The notes below the pieces were generated by a model, which did not search any database, was not told where the DNA came from, and saw only the letters and a program-made list of their open reading frames with translations. A stretch of DNA of 53,909 nucleotides from a virus, in the IMG/VR virus record IMGVR_UViG_3300048597_000276, positions 1 to 53,909 of that record. The stretch is one strand, 5' to 3'. Of this stretch, positions 1 to 8,300 are shown piece by piece. Positions within the stretch are counted from its first letter, which is position 1. Each line of letters starts with the position of its first letter. The position numbers were made by a program, and so were the translations under genes.

Positions 1-2
1 GC

Positions 3-275
3 AGCGAGCGCGATTCGGTCTATGTCTGGAACGCACCGAACGCCTCGGTGAACGAGGAGCATGCGGTCACGCTCTCGCAGCGCGGCAAGAGCCCGGCCAC
101 CGCCCTCTCGCTCGCCAAGACGACGTCCGCCATCCTGGACACGACCTGCAACCCCGCGAACCTCAGCGCGGCGGGTCCGGTCAAGGGTGACTACGGTGCG
201 ACCATCCAGTTCAACCTCGGCACCCTCGGTGCCGGCAAGACGGCTGGCGGCACCGTCCAGTATCGGCGGGATTGA
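3..275 (+). CDS. 3' end of a host gene, unknown secreted/surface-like protein (partial)
   Basis: This reading frame is open from the first bases of the window and stops with TGA at 273-275, so only about 90 C-terminal residues are visible. They are rich in Thr, Ala and Gly, with alternating polar and hydrophobic residues, and end in GGTVQYRRD. This looks like a beta-rich extracellular or repeat-type domain, but I do not recognise the family. It lies outside the tRNA-derived attachment site, so I read it as host chromosome rather than phage. A GTG at 48 is inside the frame and is not a credible start. Function unknown. Confidence 0.6.
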   Translation, partial: SERDSVYVWNAPNASVNEEHAVTLSQRGKSPATALSLAKTTSAILDTTCNPANLSAAGPVKGDYGATIQFNLGTLGAGKTAGGTVQYRRD

Positions 276-311
276 GGATCAGCGCTTCCCTCAAAACTGG
301 CCAACCAGGCG

Positions 312-342
312 CACCCACCGCTGCCCGGAGCTGCGGTGGGTG
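312..342. terminator. Perfect 10-bp hairpin downstream of the host gene fragment
   Basis: CACCCACCGC (312-321) pairs exactly with GCGGTGGGTG (333-342) around an 11-base loop. There is no clear U-tract on either side, so it is a weaker candidate for an intrinsic terminator. It sits about 35 bases past the stop of the host gene fragment. The rest of 276-524 shows no convincing gene. Confidence 0.4.
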
Positions 343-524
343 TCGCGCCGCGTCCGACATCGCCTCCCACGGCCAGACGCCGTGTTGGTCGTCAGGCTTC
401 GGCCTCGATCCTCAGGTGAATGAGGCCGACGGTACCTTGGCGCTACCCGGGGCCGCTCGCGCGGAAACACCAACGGCCTGGATCCACCAGCCCGCAGCAC
501 GTCGCCCTGCAGATCGTTGATGTT

Positions 525-571
<47 letters not shown>

Positions 572-590
572 TCCTGAGAACCGAGCCAGA

Positions 591-845
591 TCAACGGTCT
601 GTCGACGGCACCCTGGGTTGTGTGCACCTAGCCGCAGCCTGCCGGCGCTGGATCTCGTCGACCTCGAGTGCCAGCTCCAGATGGGCGTGCATCGAGCCTC
701 GTGCACTCGCGGCGAGCAGCTCCTGATACCGCTCGATCGCGGCCGCGGCCTCGGCGTGCAGGTTGCCGTCCTCGTGCAGTCCCTGGAGCATGCACATGTC
801 GCGCCGTTCCTTCAGCCGGGCGACGAGCTCGCCGCCGAGGGGCAT
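591..845 (-). CDS. Small hypothetical protein, last gene of the late operon
   Basis: 84 residues if started at the ATG that overlaps the endolysin stop (TGATG). The protein is soluble, Ala/Arg/Glu-rich and probably helical, with no signal peptide or membrane segment. It ends 20 bases before the attachment site and is the outermost phage gene on this side. The close coupling suggests a lysis or late accessory role, but no family is recognised. Confidence 0.6.
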   Translation of the reverse strand: MPLGGELVARLKERRDMCMLQGLHEDGNLHAEAAAAIERYQELLAASARGSMHAHLELALEVDEIQRRQAAARCTQPRVPSTDR

Positions 846-1285
846 CAGACGTGCGGACCGTCGTAGGGCACGGGTGTCAGGTAGGGCCCGATCTTGGGCA
901 GCTGCCAGTGCGGCCCGTCCTTGCGCGAGGCCGACCAGTTGCCGCCCCACTCGATCGGCACGCGCTCCTGCTGGGCCGCCTCGAACATCGCGTGGCTCAG
1001 CGGGTAGAAGTGCGGCCAGTGCCAGGAGAGCTCGATGTCGCCGTCGCCGTCGGTGTCGAGCACCGGGGCGATGTCGACCGCGTGGCCGGTCAGGTGGCGG
1101 CTGTTCATGGTCCAGCTGGCGCCCTTGGCGACCAGTTCCGCCTGCCGCGCCTTGGACCGCCGGCCCTCGATCACCATGAAACGCGGCGCCCTGGGCAGGG
1201 TGGCGCAGCGGTGCAGCACGCGGACCAGGTGCCCGTGCACGCCCTTGAGCCGCTCCTCGTCGCGGGCCGAGAGCTTGAACGCCAT
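845..1285 (-). CDS. Endolysin, M15-type L,D/D,D-peptidase
   Basis: 146 residues matching the M15 (VanY/L-Ala-D-Glu endopeptidase-like) lysins in length and motifs. SRHLTGHAVD at about 62-71 fits the zinc-binding SxHxxGxAxD motif (His64, Asp71). The later WGGNW at 113-117 and DGPHW with His126 fit the catalytic and third zinc-ligand region. It would cut peptide cross-links in peptidoglycan at the end of infection. There is no signal sequence, so release would depend on the holin-like protein nearby. It overlaps the downstream small gene and follows the lipoprotein gene by 2 bases. Confidence 0.9.
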   Translation of the reverse strand: MAFKLSARDEERLKGVHGHLVRVLHRCATLPRAPRFMVIEGRRSKARQAELVAKGASWTMNSRHLTGHAVDIAPVLDTDGDGDIELSWHWPHFYPLSHAMFEAAQQERVPIEWGGNWSASRKDGPHWQLPKIGPYLTPVPYDGPHV

Positions 1286-1287
1286 GG

Positions 1288-1599
1288 CTACCAGGCCTCC
1301 TCGCGTGCCTCGAGCTTGACCAGCGGAAGCGGATAGGAGCCCGGCCGCGGCTGCCCGCCGGCGAGGGTGAGGCCGAGGGCCAGGGCCTTGAACAGCGCGT
1401 CCTGGGCCTGCTGCTGGGCTACCTGCGTCGGGTTGCTGCTGTAGGTCAGCGCACCCTCGGGCGTGAGCGTGAGCGCGGTGTCGGCGCCGACGCGCGAGAA
1501 CGCGACCTTGGCCCGGCTGCCGTCCGGTGCCGAGACCTCGATCGTCCCCTGGGCACAGCCGGCCAGGGCGAGGGCCGCCGCGAGCAGCGCCGCCTTCAC
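1288..1599 (-). CDS. Small phage lipoprotein, possible outer-membrane spanin-type protein
   Basis: 103 residues from a GTG that overlaps the previous stop (GTGA). The N-terminus is a lipoprotein signal: short basic start, hydrophobic run and lipobox LAGC with Cys15. The mature part has a beta-like segment and a hydrophobic stretch near the C-terminus. A lipoprotein placed between a coiled-coil membrane protein and an endolysin suggests an outer-membrane spanin partner. However, it is longer and less Pro-rich than a typical Rz1, so the spanin role is inference. Confidence 0.6.
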   Translation of the reverse strand: MKAALLAAALALAGCAQGTIEVSAPDGSRAKVAFSRVGADTALTLTPEGALTYSSNPTQVAQQQAQDALFKALALGLTLAGGQPRPGSYPLPLVKLEAREEAW

Positions 1600-2135
1600 G
1601 GCCGGGCCTTCGTCGGCGGTGCCGGCAGATGCTGGACGACGCCGGGTGGGCTGAGACCAGCGTCGACCAGGACCCACATCAGGCCGGCGACCAGGAACAG
1701 CGCGATCATGGTGACGGCCGCGGTCACCAGCCTCGTGACGCCGCGCACCGGCCCCTCGATGCTGTTGATCCGGGGTTCCAGAGCGGTGACGGCATCGAGC
1801 TTCTTGCCGACCGTCTCGACATGCTTGCCGAGATCCTGGCGCAGGCCGTTGACGGCATCGGCCACCCGGTTCTCGACCCGCACGACGTCGCCGCGGACCT
1901 GCTCGATCGCGGCCCCGATCTTCCCGCGTTCCTCCGCCCCCTGGATCGCCAGCTGGGCGACATGGCCGCCGATCGCGTCGAGCTGCTGCGCCATGCGATC
2001 CATCGCACCCACCTTGGCCTTGACGGTTGCCAGGTCGTCGCGGTGCGTCTCGAACCGCGACCGGAGTTCGCCGACCTCGCGCTCGACCCGGCCAAGGTCG
2101 GCGCGGTAGGGAGACGAGGCGGGTTCGGCCGTCAT
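1596..2135 (-). CDS. Coiled-coil protein with C-terminal membrane anchor (lysis cassette)
   Basis: 179 residues. Residues about 12-120 are charged heptad-like helix (long coiled coil), followed by one transmembrane helix at about 137-159 and a short Pro-rich tail. This is the layout of XhlA-type or spanin-like phage membrane proteins, though the anchor is C-terminal rather than N-terminal as in an Rz inner-membrane spanin. It is coupled to the upstream holin-like gene by ATGA and to the lipoprotein gene by GTGA. Confidence 0.6.
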   Translation of the reverse strand: MTAEPASSPYRADLGRVEREVGELRSRFETHRDDLATVKAKVGAMDRMAQQLDAIGGHVAQLAIQGAEERGKIGAAIEQVRGDVVRVENRVADAVNGLRQDLGKHVETVGKKLDAVTALEPRINSIEGPVRGVTRLVTAAVTMIALFLVAGLMWVLVDAGLSPPGVVQHLPAPPTKARP

Positions 2136-2401
2136 GGCGCTGCCCCTCCGATGTTGCTGAACCCGATCGCGAACCCGCGCAGGAAGGCCAGCACGCCATC
2201 CGCACCGGCGGCCGTGATCCAGACCGCCAGGCGCTCGGCGCCGAACACCGGCCAGAGCAGGAACAACAGGATCACCGCCCGGCCCATGAAGGAGCGGAAG
2301 AACTCGGCCAGGGCGCGCAGCAGGTCCTCGAGCCCGTCGATCGCGGGCTGCAGGTTGAGCCGCTTCGGCGGCTTGACCGTGGGCTCCGGGATCTCCCCCA
2401 T
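2132..2401 (-). CDS. Holin-like small membrane protein
   Basis: 89 residues from the ATG at 2401, chosen because GGAGG lies a good distance upstream; an ATG at 2407 has the ribosome site touching it. There is a soluble N-terminus, then a hydrophobic segment at 42-54 and a second amphipathic/hydrophobic helix at 58-82. Size, position at the head of the lysis operon and coupling (ATGA) to the coiled-coil membrane gene fit a holin, but no family signature is visible. Confidence 0.5.
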   Translation of the reverse strand: MGEIPEPTVKPPKRLNLQPAIDGLEDLLRALAEFFRSFMGRAVILLFLLWPVFGAERLAVWITAAGADGVLAFLRGFAIGFSNIGGAAP

Positions 2402-2429
2402 CCTCATCCTCCAGCGCGGCGACCCACGC

Positions 2430-2458
2430 GGTATAGCAGAGCTAAACTGCGAGGGGAA
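2430..2458 (-). promoter_or_regulatory. Candidate late promoter for the lysis cassette
   Basis: On the minus strand TTCCCC (2453-2458) and TATACC (2430-2435) are separated by 17 bases, and the -10 carries an extended TGC. It lies in the only gap between the fibre gene and the holin-like gene, just ahead of GGAGG and the ATG. The TGCTATAC core resembles the repeated promoters on the plus strand. Confidence 0.4.
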
Positions 2459-2482
2459 TGTAGGCCCATTGAACGCCACCCC

Positions 2483-3862
2483 TCAGTAGATCTCGGCGTC
2501 GGCCGTGGCGTGGATCAGCATCTTGTCGAAGGCGGCCTGCGAGAGCGTGCCGCCGACGCCGGTCAGGATGATGCCGCTGTCGCCGGCGGCGAGAACGGAC
2601 CCGCTCTTGCCGTCCTTGTCGTTGGTCCAGTTGTACCAGCGCGCCGCGGTGCCGCCCGACATCGGCGTGAACATGGAGACGCTCGGGTTCGAGCGCATGA
2701 GGCAGGGCCAGTTCGCGACCAGCTGGCCGATATTGTCGGCGGTGTGCGCGATGGTGCCCTCGTACTGGCCGGAGCCGTGGCGCGGCCGTTGCTCCAGGTC
2801 GAACGTCTTCTGGTAGTAGCGCCTCAACAAGGGCAGCTCGAAGGCGACCGGCAGATCGTCGAACGGCGTCTGCACCTGCCCCAGTTCGAGCTGCAGGTCG
2901 GCGACGCGGAAGATGGTGCCGCTGGTGCTGGCCCCGTTGAGCTGGCCGGAGACGCAGCGCACGTCGGGCGAGCCCAGGACCCAGGCCCCGGGCGTGTCGG
3001 TGCGGAAGCTGTTGTGCGCCGCGAACACGACGCCGACCCAGCAGCCGCAGCCGGTGTCGCCGAGCCAGGAGCCCGAGAGGCAGGCGACGAAGCCGACCTC
3101 CTCGGCCGACCAGGTCGAGGCCACGTTCACGTTGACCTGCGCGACGTGGGTCACGTTGCGGCTGGCGTTGGCCAGATAGAACGAGAACAGGCCGGTCACG
3201 CCCGACCAGAACCAGCCGCTCATCCGCATCACCTGGCCGTACTGGGTGCCATAGAGCGTGCGGTTGAAGGTCAACCCTTCGATCGGCTGCACCAGGGACA
3301 GGATGTTGCCGCTCTGCAGGGTCGCCATCGGCGTGCGGATCTGGATCTCGCAGCTGTAGCGGCTCGGGCTGCGCTCGGGCGCCTCGAGCACGCGGCGGAT
3401 ACCGACGTTGAAGGAGCCGCGGTTGTCGAGCATCCAGCGGTCGGCATAGTAGGCCCGGGTCGAGGACACCGCGAAGCTGTTGCCCCGCTGCCAATACTTG
3501 AAGTTGCCGTTGAGCAGCATGTTCTTGGGCGTGGCCATCGGGCCGGTGAAGTCGCAGCGCAGCTCGTTGCCGACCACGACCGGGTGCGCACCCCACTTGG
3601 CGTTGGAGTAGACCGCCAGGTTGCCCTCGTTCTGCGAGGTGTCGAGCGAGAGGACCGAGACCCAGTCGGACCCGTCATAGACCTTGTAGACCCAGTAGGT
3701 GGCGTTGCTGTTGTCCCACCAGCCCACGCCGGCCTCGGCCGAGCTCGGCGGCGAGCTGCCGAGCCCCGCCCGGCGCACGTCGCGGATGTTCTCCTGCACC
3801 TGGTTCATCTGGCTCGCGGTGAGAATCTGCGAGACCGAGAACGAAAGCCCAAGCCATGCCAT
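2483..3862 (-). CDS. Tail fibre / receptor-binding-type protein
   Basis: 459 residues. The N-terminal ~100 residues (WWDNSNATYWVYKVYDGSDW) resemble phage tail-attached fibre starts. The rest resembles the carbohydrate-binding-like domain common in phage fibres: NMLLNGNFKYWQRG ... ADRW near 115-145, and the paired ending VADLQLELGQVQTPFDDLP ... LLRRYYQKT. A further ~80-residue C-terminal piece may be the tip. It likely contacts the host surface. It is the last gene of the tail module, after the tail-tip protein and before the lysis promoter. Confidence 0.75.
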   Translation of the reverse strand: MAWLGLSFSVSQILTASQMNQVQENIRDVRRAGLGSSPPSSAEAGVGWWDNSNATYWVYKVYDGSDWVSVLSLDTSQNEGNLAVYSNAKWGAHPVVVGNELRCDFTGPMATPKNMLLNGNFKYWQRGNSFAVSSTRAYYADRWMLDNRGSFNVGIRRVLEAPERSPSRYSCEIQIRTPMATLQSGNILSLVQPIEGLTFNRTLYGTQYGQVMRMSGWFWSGVTGLFSFYLANASRNVTHVAQVNVNVASTWSAEEVGFVACLSGSWLGDTGCGCWVGVVFAAHNSFRTDTPGAWVLGSPDVRCVSGQLNGASTSGTIFRVADLQLELGQVQTPFDDLPVAFELPLLRRYYQKTFDLEQRPRHGSGQYEGTIAHTADNIGQLVANWPCLMRSNPSVSMFTPMSGGTAARWYNWTNDKDGKSGSVLAAGDSGIILTGVGGTLSQAAFDKMLIHATADAEIY

Positions 3863-3877
3863 AGCGGTCGATACTCC

Positions 3878-5332
3878 TCAGCGGCTCAGACGGTCGACGT
3901 CGAGCTGGTCCTCGTCCAGGATGAACACCCCGTAGCCACGCGCCTGCTGCAGGTCGAGCGAGGTGCGGTGAACCCAGCCCACGTCGTCGGCGCGGACCTC
4001 GTGGCTGATGCCCATGATGGTGAACTGCTCCTCGAACAGGCCGGCGTGGCTGTTGGTCACCAGCACGACGTTGGCGAGGTCGAGCGCCATGGCGCCGGGC
4101 AGGTCGTCCGTCATCGAGATGCCCAGCTTGGGGCTGGGCCCGCCGAACAGCTCGGCGATGTCGCCGGCACGCCGATCGAGCAGATCGCGCGTCGTGAACA
4201 GGGTGGTCTCGATGGTCGTGTCGCGCAGGCCGTAGGCGGTCTGCGAGCTCGCCACATCGTAGCGGATCGACAGGTTCGGCAGGCGGATGATCGGCTTGCC
4301 CCGCAGCCTCATCTTCGTCAGCCAGTTGATGCTGCCATGGCCGTTGAAGATCGTGACCTTGGCGCTCTCGCCGAAGAAGCTGACCGACCAGCTGGCCGTG
4401 GCCGTCCGGTCCGTGCCCGAGCCGCCCGAGTTCGCATTGACCAGGATGTCGGTCGACGACACCGGCACCACCATCTCCACCGCCGGCGCGCGCTCCTGGT
4501 TCCGGGGATCCTCGTAGGCCAGGAAGAAGTTGATGGTGCTCGAGGCCGGGATGCTGATCGCCTCGGCGAGCTGGGCCACGACCTGGACCGAATTCACGTA
4601 GGATCGCGGCCGACCCTGGAGGGTCACCCGGTTGATGATCTCGTCGTCATCGTAGGTGAAGCTGAGCGAGTAGAGGTCGCTGTAGGAGGCCACCGAGATG
4701 CCGCCGAGGTCGAAGTAGCGATCCCGCACGCGCAGCACGCCGTCGGCCGCGATGTAGGCGGCATAGCCCGCGGCCTCGACCAGCTCGCCCATGACGGTGT
4801 GCAGCTTGCGGTCCTGGAACCAGGCATAGGGCAGGATGTCGGCGATGTTGTCGATCGACCTCTGGCTGATCTCGATCGAGGCCACGCTGAGGATGTTGGC
4901 GACGATGCTGTTGACCGGCCAGCCGATCATCATGCTCGTCGTCACCTCCCTCTGTTGGAGGTATTTCCAGCGGTCGCGACATTGGACCGTCACGGTGCGC
5001 TGCTCGGGCGCAGGCGCCACCGACATGCCGTCGATCAGGCCGCGGAACAGGAAGTAGCTCGAGACGCCCAGCGTCGCCGGATCGGTGTAGGTGGCCTGGA
5101 TGTCGACCTGCACGTTGGGGCGCAGCAGGCCGGCATGGACCGAGTTCACGAGCGGGCTGAAGATCCCGGCCGCATCGTCCAGCAGCACCTCGGCCGTGCC
5201 GCCCTCGATCGCACCCGGGAACACGTTGAGGCGCCGGTCGATCGAGAACGCGCGGACGTCGGGCGTGACCACCCAGGCGCTGGTAGGGCCAAGCCAGAAG
5301 GTGACCTGGTAGGAGACGGGCGGGTATTCCAT
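3878..5332 (-). CDS. Baseplate / tail-tip hub-like protein
   Basis: 484 residues directly downstream of the tape measure gene (3-base gap), where siphophages encode distal tail and hub proteins. The N-terminus (VSYQVTFWLGPTSAWVVTPDVRAFSIDR) and repeated beta-rich blocks with RVTLQGRPRSY are typical of tail proteins that form the tube end. No peptidase or lysozyme motif is visible. It should link the tape measure/tube end with the fibre encoded next. The exact family is not certain. Confidence 0.65.
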   Translation of the reverse strand: MEYPPVSYQVTFWLGPTSAWVVTPDVRAFSIDRRLNVFPGAIEGGTAEVLLDDAAGIFSPLVNSVHAGLLRPNVQVDIQATYTDPATLGVSSYFLFRGLIDGMSVAPAPEQRTVTVQCRDRWKYLQQREVTTSMMIGWPVNSIVANILSVASIEISQRSIDNIADILPYAWFQDRKLHTVMGELVEAAGYAAYIAADGVLRVRDRYFDLGGISVASYSDLYSLSFTYDDDEIINRVTLQGRPRSYVNSVQVVAQLAEAISIPASSTINFFLAYEDPRNQERAPAVEMVVPVSSTDILVNANSGGSGTDRTATASWSVSFFGESAKVTIFNGHGSINWLTKMRLRGKPIIRLPNLSIRYDVASSQTAYGLRDTTIETTLFTTRDLLDRRAGDIAELFGGPSPKLGISMTDDLPGAMALDLANVVLVTNSHAGLFEEQFTIMGISHEVRADDVGWVHRTSLDLQQARGYGVFILDEDQLDVDRLSR

Positions 5333-5335
5333 GCC

Positions 5336-8300
5336 TCAGCCCCGCAGCCGCCGGTTCTCTTTCTCGAGCCGGCGCAGGAGCGTGCGGCTGAACTTGTTCA
5401 TGCTCATGTCGTCGGCCACGACCGGGCCGTTGAACACGATCGGCCGCTGCAGCGTGTCGGTGCCGCCGGCGACCGGCCGGAAGCTCACCCGCTCGGCACC
5501 CTGCTCGCCGCCGAGCAGCAGCGTGGGCGAGGTCAGGAGCGCGTCGCCGCCGGTCGCGAAGGCCTTGAAGGGCATCTCCATCGCACGGGCACCCTTGCCC
5601 CAGGCGTCCTGGAGGTCGGAGACCGACAGCCGGCCGCTGTTGATCGCCTTCAGCAGCGGCTCCCACTCCGAGGTGGCCGCCTTGTTGATGACGAACTCGC
5701 CGCCCTCGGCCATGATCGGCACGTCGCCCTGGCCGCCGACCTTGCCGCCGGTGTGGAAGAAATCGAAGATGTCGCTGAAGATGTCCCCAATGTCGTCGAA
5801 CACATCGCTGATGCCGTCGACGATGCTGTCCAGGCCGGGGATGTTGCCGAGGAACCCACCGATCCCCTGCAGCAGGTCCTCGATGTCGCCCTTGCCCAGG
5901 TCGGAGCCGATGGTGCCGATCCAGTTGAGGATGACCTTCGGCAGGCCGCCGACAGTGCTGCCGATGTCGCCCAGGATGTTCCTCACCTGACCCGCGACGT
6001 TGCCGAAGATGTCGACCAGCTCACTGGCCAGGTTCTGGCCGAGGCTGAGCACCTGTCCGAACACGTCCCTGGCCAGGTTGAAGATCCCGCTGAGCTGGCC
6101 GGCGAGCTGGCCCAGGAGCGAGATGATGCCGCCGATCGCCCGCGCGGCGAAGGTCAGCAGCTGATTGAAGGCGCTGACGCCGGCGTTGAGCAGGGTGGTG
6201 AAGGCGGTGGCTGCCGCCCTGGCCAGGGTGGCGAGCGCGCCGCCGATCGCCGTGAAGGCCGACGACGCGGCCGACAGGATGCCGCTGAACGCGGTCCGGG
6301 CGGCGCCGAGGATGGTGGTGAACACCGCGCTCGCTGCGGAAGCCAGAGCCCGCAGGGCACCCTCCATCGCCGAGGTCAGGGCCGAGAACGCCGTGCGGAT
6401 CGCGTCGAACGCGGCCGTGGCCGCCGAACGCATGGCCGAGAAGATGGTGCTGAGCGCGCTGCCCAGGGCCGAGAACGCGGACTGCATGGCACTCACCGCG
6501 GCCGAGGCCACCGTGCGCACGGCCTCGAACGCCGAGGTTGCCACCGAGCGGATGCCGTCCATCACGTCGCCGAACTCGCCGCCGAAGGCGACGAAGGCCA
6601 GGCCGATGGCAGCGGCGGCCGCGGCGCCGGCCAGCACGACCGGGTTGGAGAACAGTGCGGCGAAGCTGGCCGCCCCGCCCGAGAACAGGCCCGAGAGCGT
6701 GCCCCCCGCGCCGAACAGGCCGCTGAACATGCCGCTGAGGCTGGACACCATGCCCGTGCCGCCGGCCGTGCCCGAGGTGAAGAATCCGCCCAGGAGACTG
6801 TTGGCCGTGGTCATCAGCCCCGAGAGCGACCCGCCGCCGCCGAACAGCCCGCTCAGGGTGCTGAACATGCTCGAGACCATGCTGGTCGTGCCGCCGGAGC
6901 CGGCCCCGAAGAACGTGTTGAACAGGCTGACCGCCGTGTCGAGCAGGCCGCCCATGGACCCGCCCTCGCCGAACAGGCCGCTCAGCGAGCCGAACATGTC
7001 CGTCACCATGCTCGCGGTGCCGCCCGAGCCCGAGCCGAAGAACGTGTCGAACAGGCCCATGGCGGTATCGACCAGGCCGCCCAGCGACCCACCCTCACCG
7101 AACAGCCCCGAGATCGACCCGAACATGTCGGAGATCATGGTGGTCATCCCACCGGATCCCTCGCCGAAGAAGCCGTCGAACAGCCCCATGGCCGTGTCGA
7201 GCGCGCCGCTGAGGAAGCCGTCCTCGCCGAACAGGCCGCCCAGGGAATCGCCCAGCCCGGCCAGCCAGCTCCCCCATCCGCCCTCGGTACCGTCGAAGAA
7301 GCCGCTGAACAGCGAGATCGCCCCGTCGAGCATGGACGATAGCGTGCCGCCTTCCGCGAACAGCCCGGCGAAGGAGGTGCCGAGGCCGCCCAGCCACTCG
7401 GTCCAGGTGCCGGCCGAGGCCACCGTCATGTCGGTGATCGCCGTGCCGACGCTGGCCGTCTCGGTCTTGGCGCCGGCGGTGAAGCCGAGGAAGTCGCGCA
7501 GCGCACCGCTGGCGAAGGCGATGACGGTCTCGGCCGCCTCGTCGGCGAACACGCGCTGCATGTCGGCCAGGAAGGCGTCGAGGTCGAGCTCGCCGGTCAC
7601 GAAGAACTCGCTCAGTGCCGACTGAGCCGAGGAGGAGAACCCTTCGACGATGTCCTGTGCTGCGATGCCCCAGCCGCCCCACTGCTCGATGTTGTCGACC
7701 AGGGCCGCGTTGACGCCGGCCAGGACGTCGTTCTGGGCCGCGATCTCGGTATTGAGGGCGGCGACCTCGTCCTGGACCTTCTGCAGCTCCTCCGGGGCGA
7801 CGATCCCCTGCTCGCGATACCTCTCGATGATCGCCTCGAGCAGGGCGACCTGCTCCTCCATCAGCAGGCCCGAGCTGTCGAGAACCGCGTTGACCTCGGT
7901 CTCCATGACGTCGGCCATGGCCGCGGCCTGCTCGCGCATGGCCTCGAGCGCGTCGCGGGCCCGCTCGGTCGGGCTGACCACCCGCTCGTCCATGCCGTCG
8001 TAGACGGTCATCAGGTCCTCGACCGCCGCCTGCTGCTCCTGCAGCGTCAGGCTGGTGTCGGAGAGGATGGCGGTGAGCTCGTCGTTGAAGGTCGCGTCGA
8101 TGACGGCGCGCACGGCCTCGAGCGCGTCGCGGCCGTCCGTGCCCAGCGTCTCCAGCTCACCAGTGAGCTGGGCGAACAGCGCCGCCTTCTCCTCGATGCC
8201 CCAATCGGCGTCGCGGATGTTGGCCGCGATGCTGGCGCTGGTGCTCTCGACCTGCGCCTGCGCTTCCTCGAACGGCGTGACGATCGCGTCCCGGGCGGCC

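Noticed and set aside
2027-7342. A 1771-codon open frame on the plus strand opposite the tail genes
   Set aside because: It mirrors the codon pattern of GC-rich minus-strand genes (tape measure, tail-tip, fibre), its protein is low-complexity Arg/Ala/Gly/Asp, and the minus-strand genes are clear.
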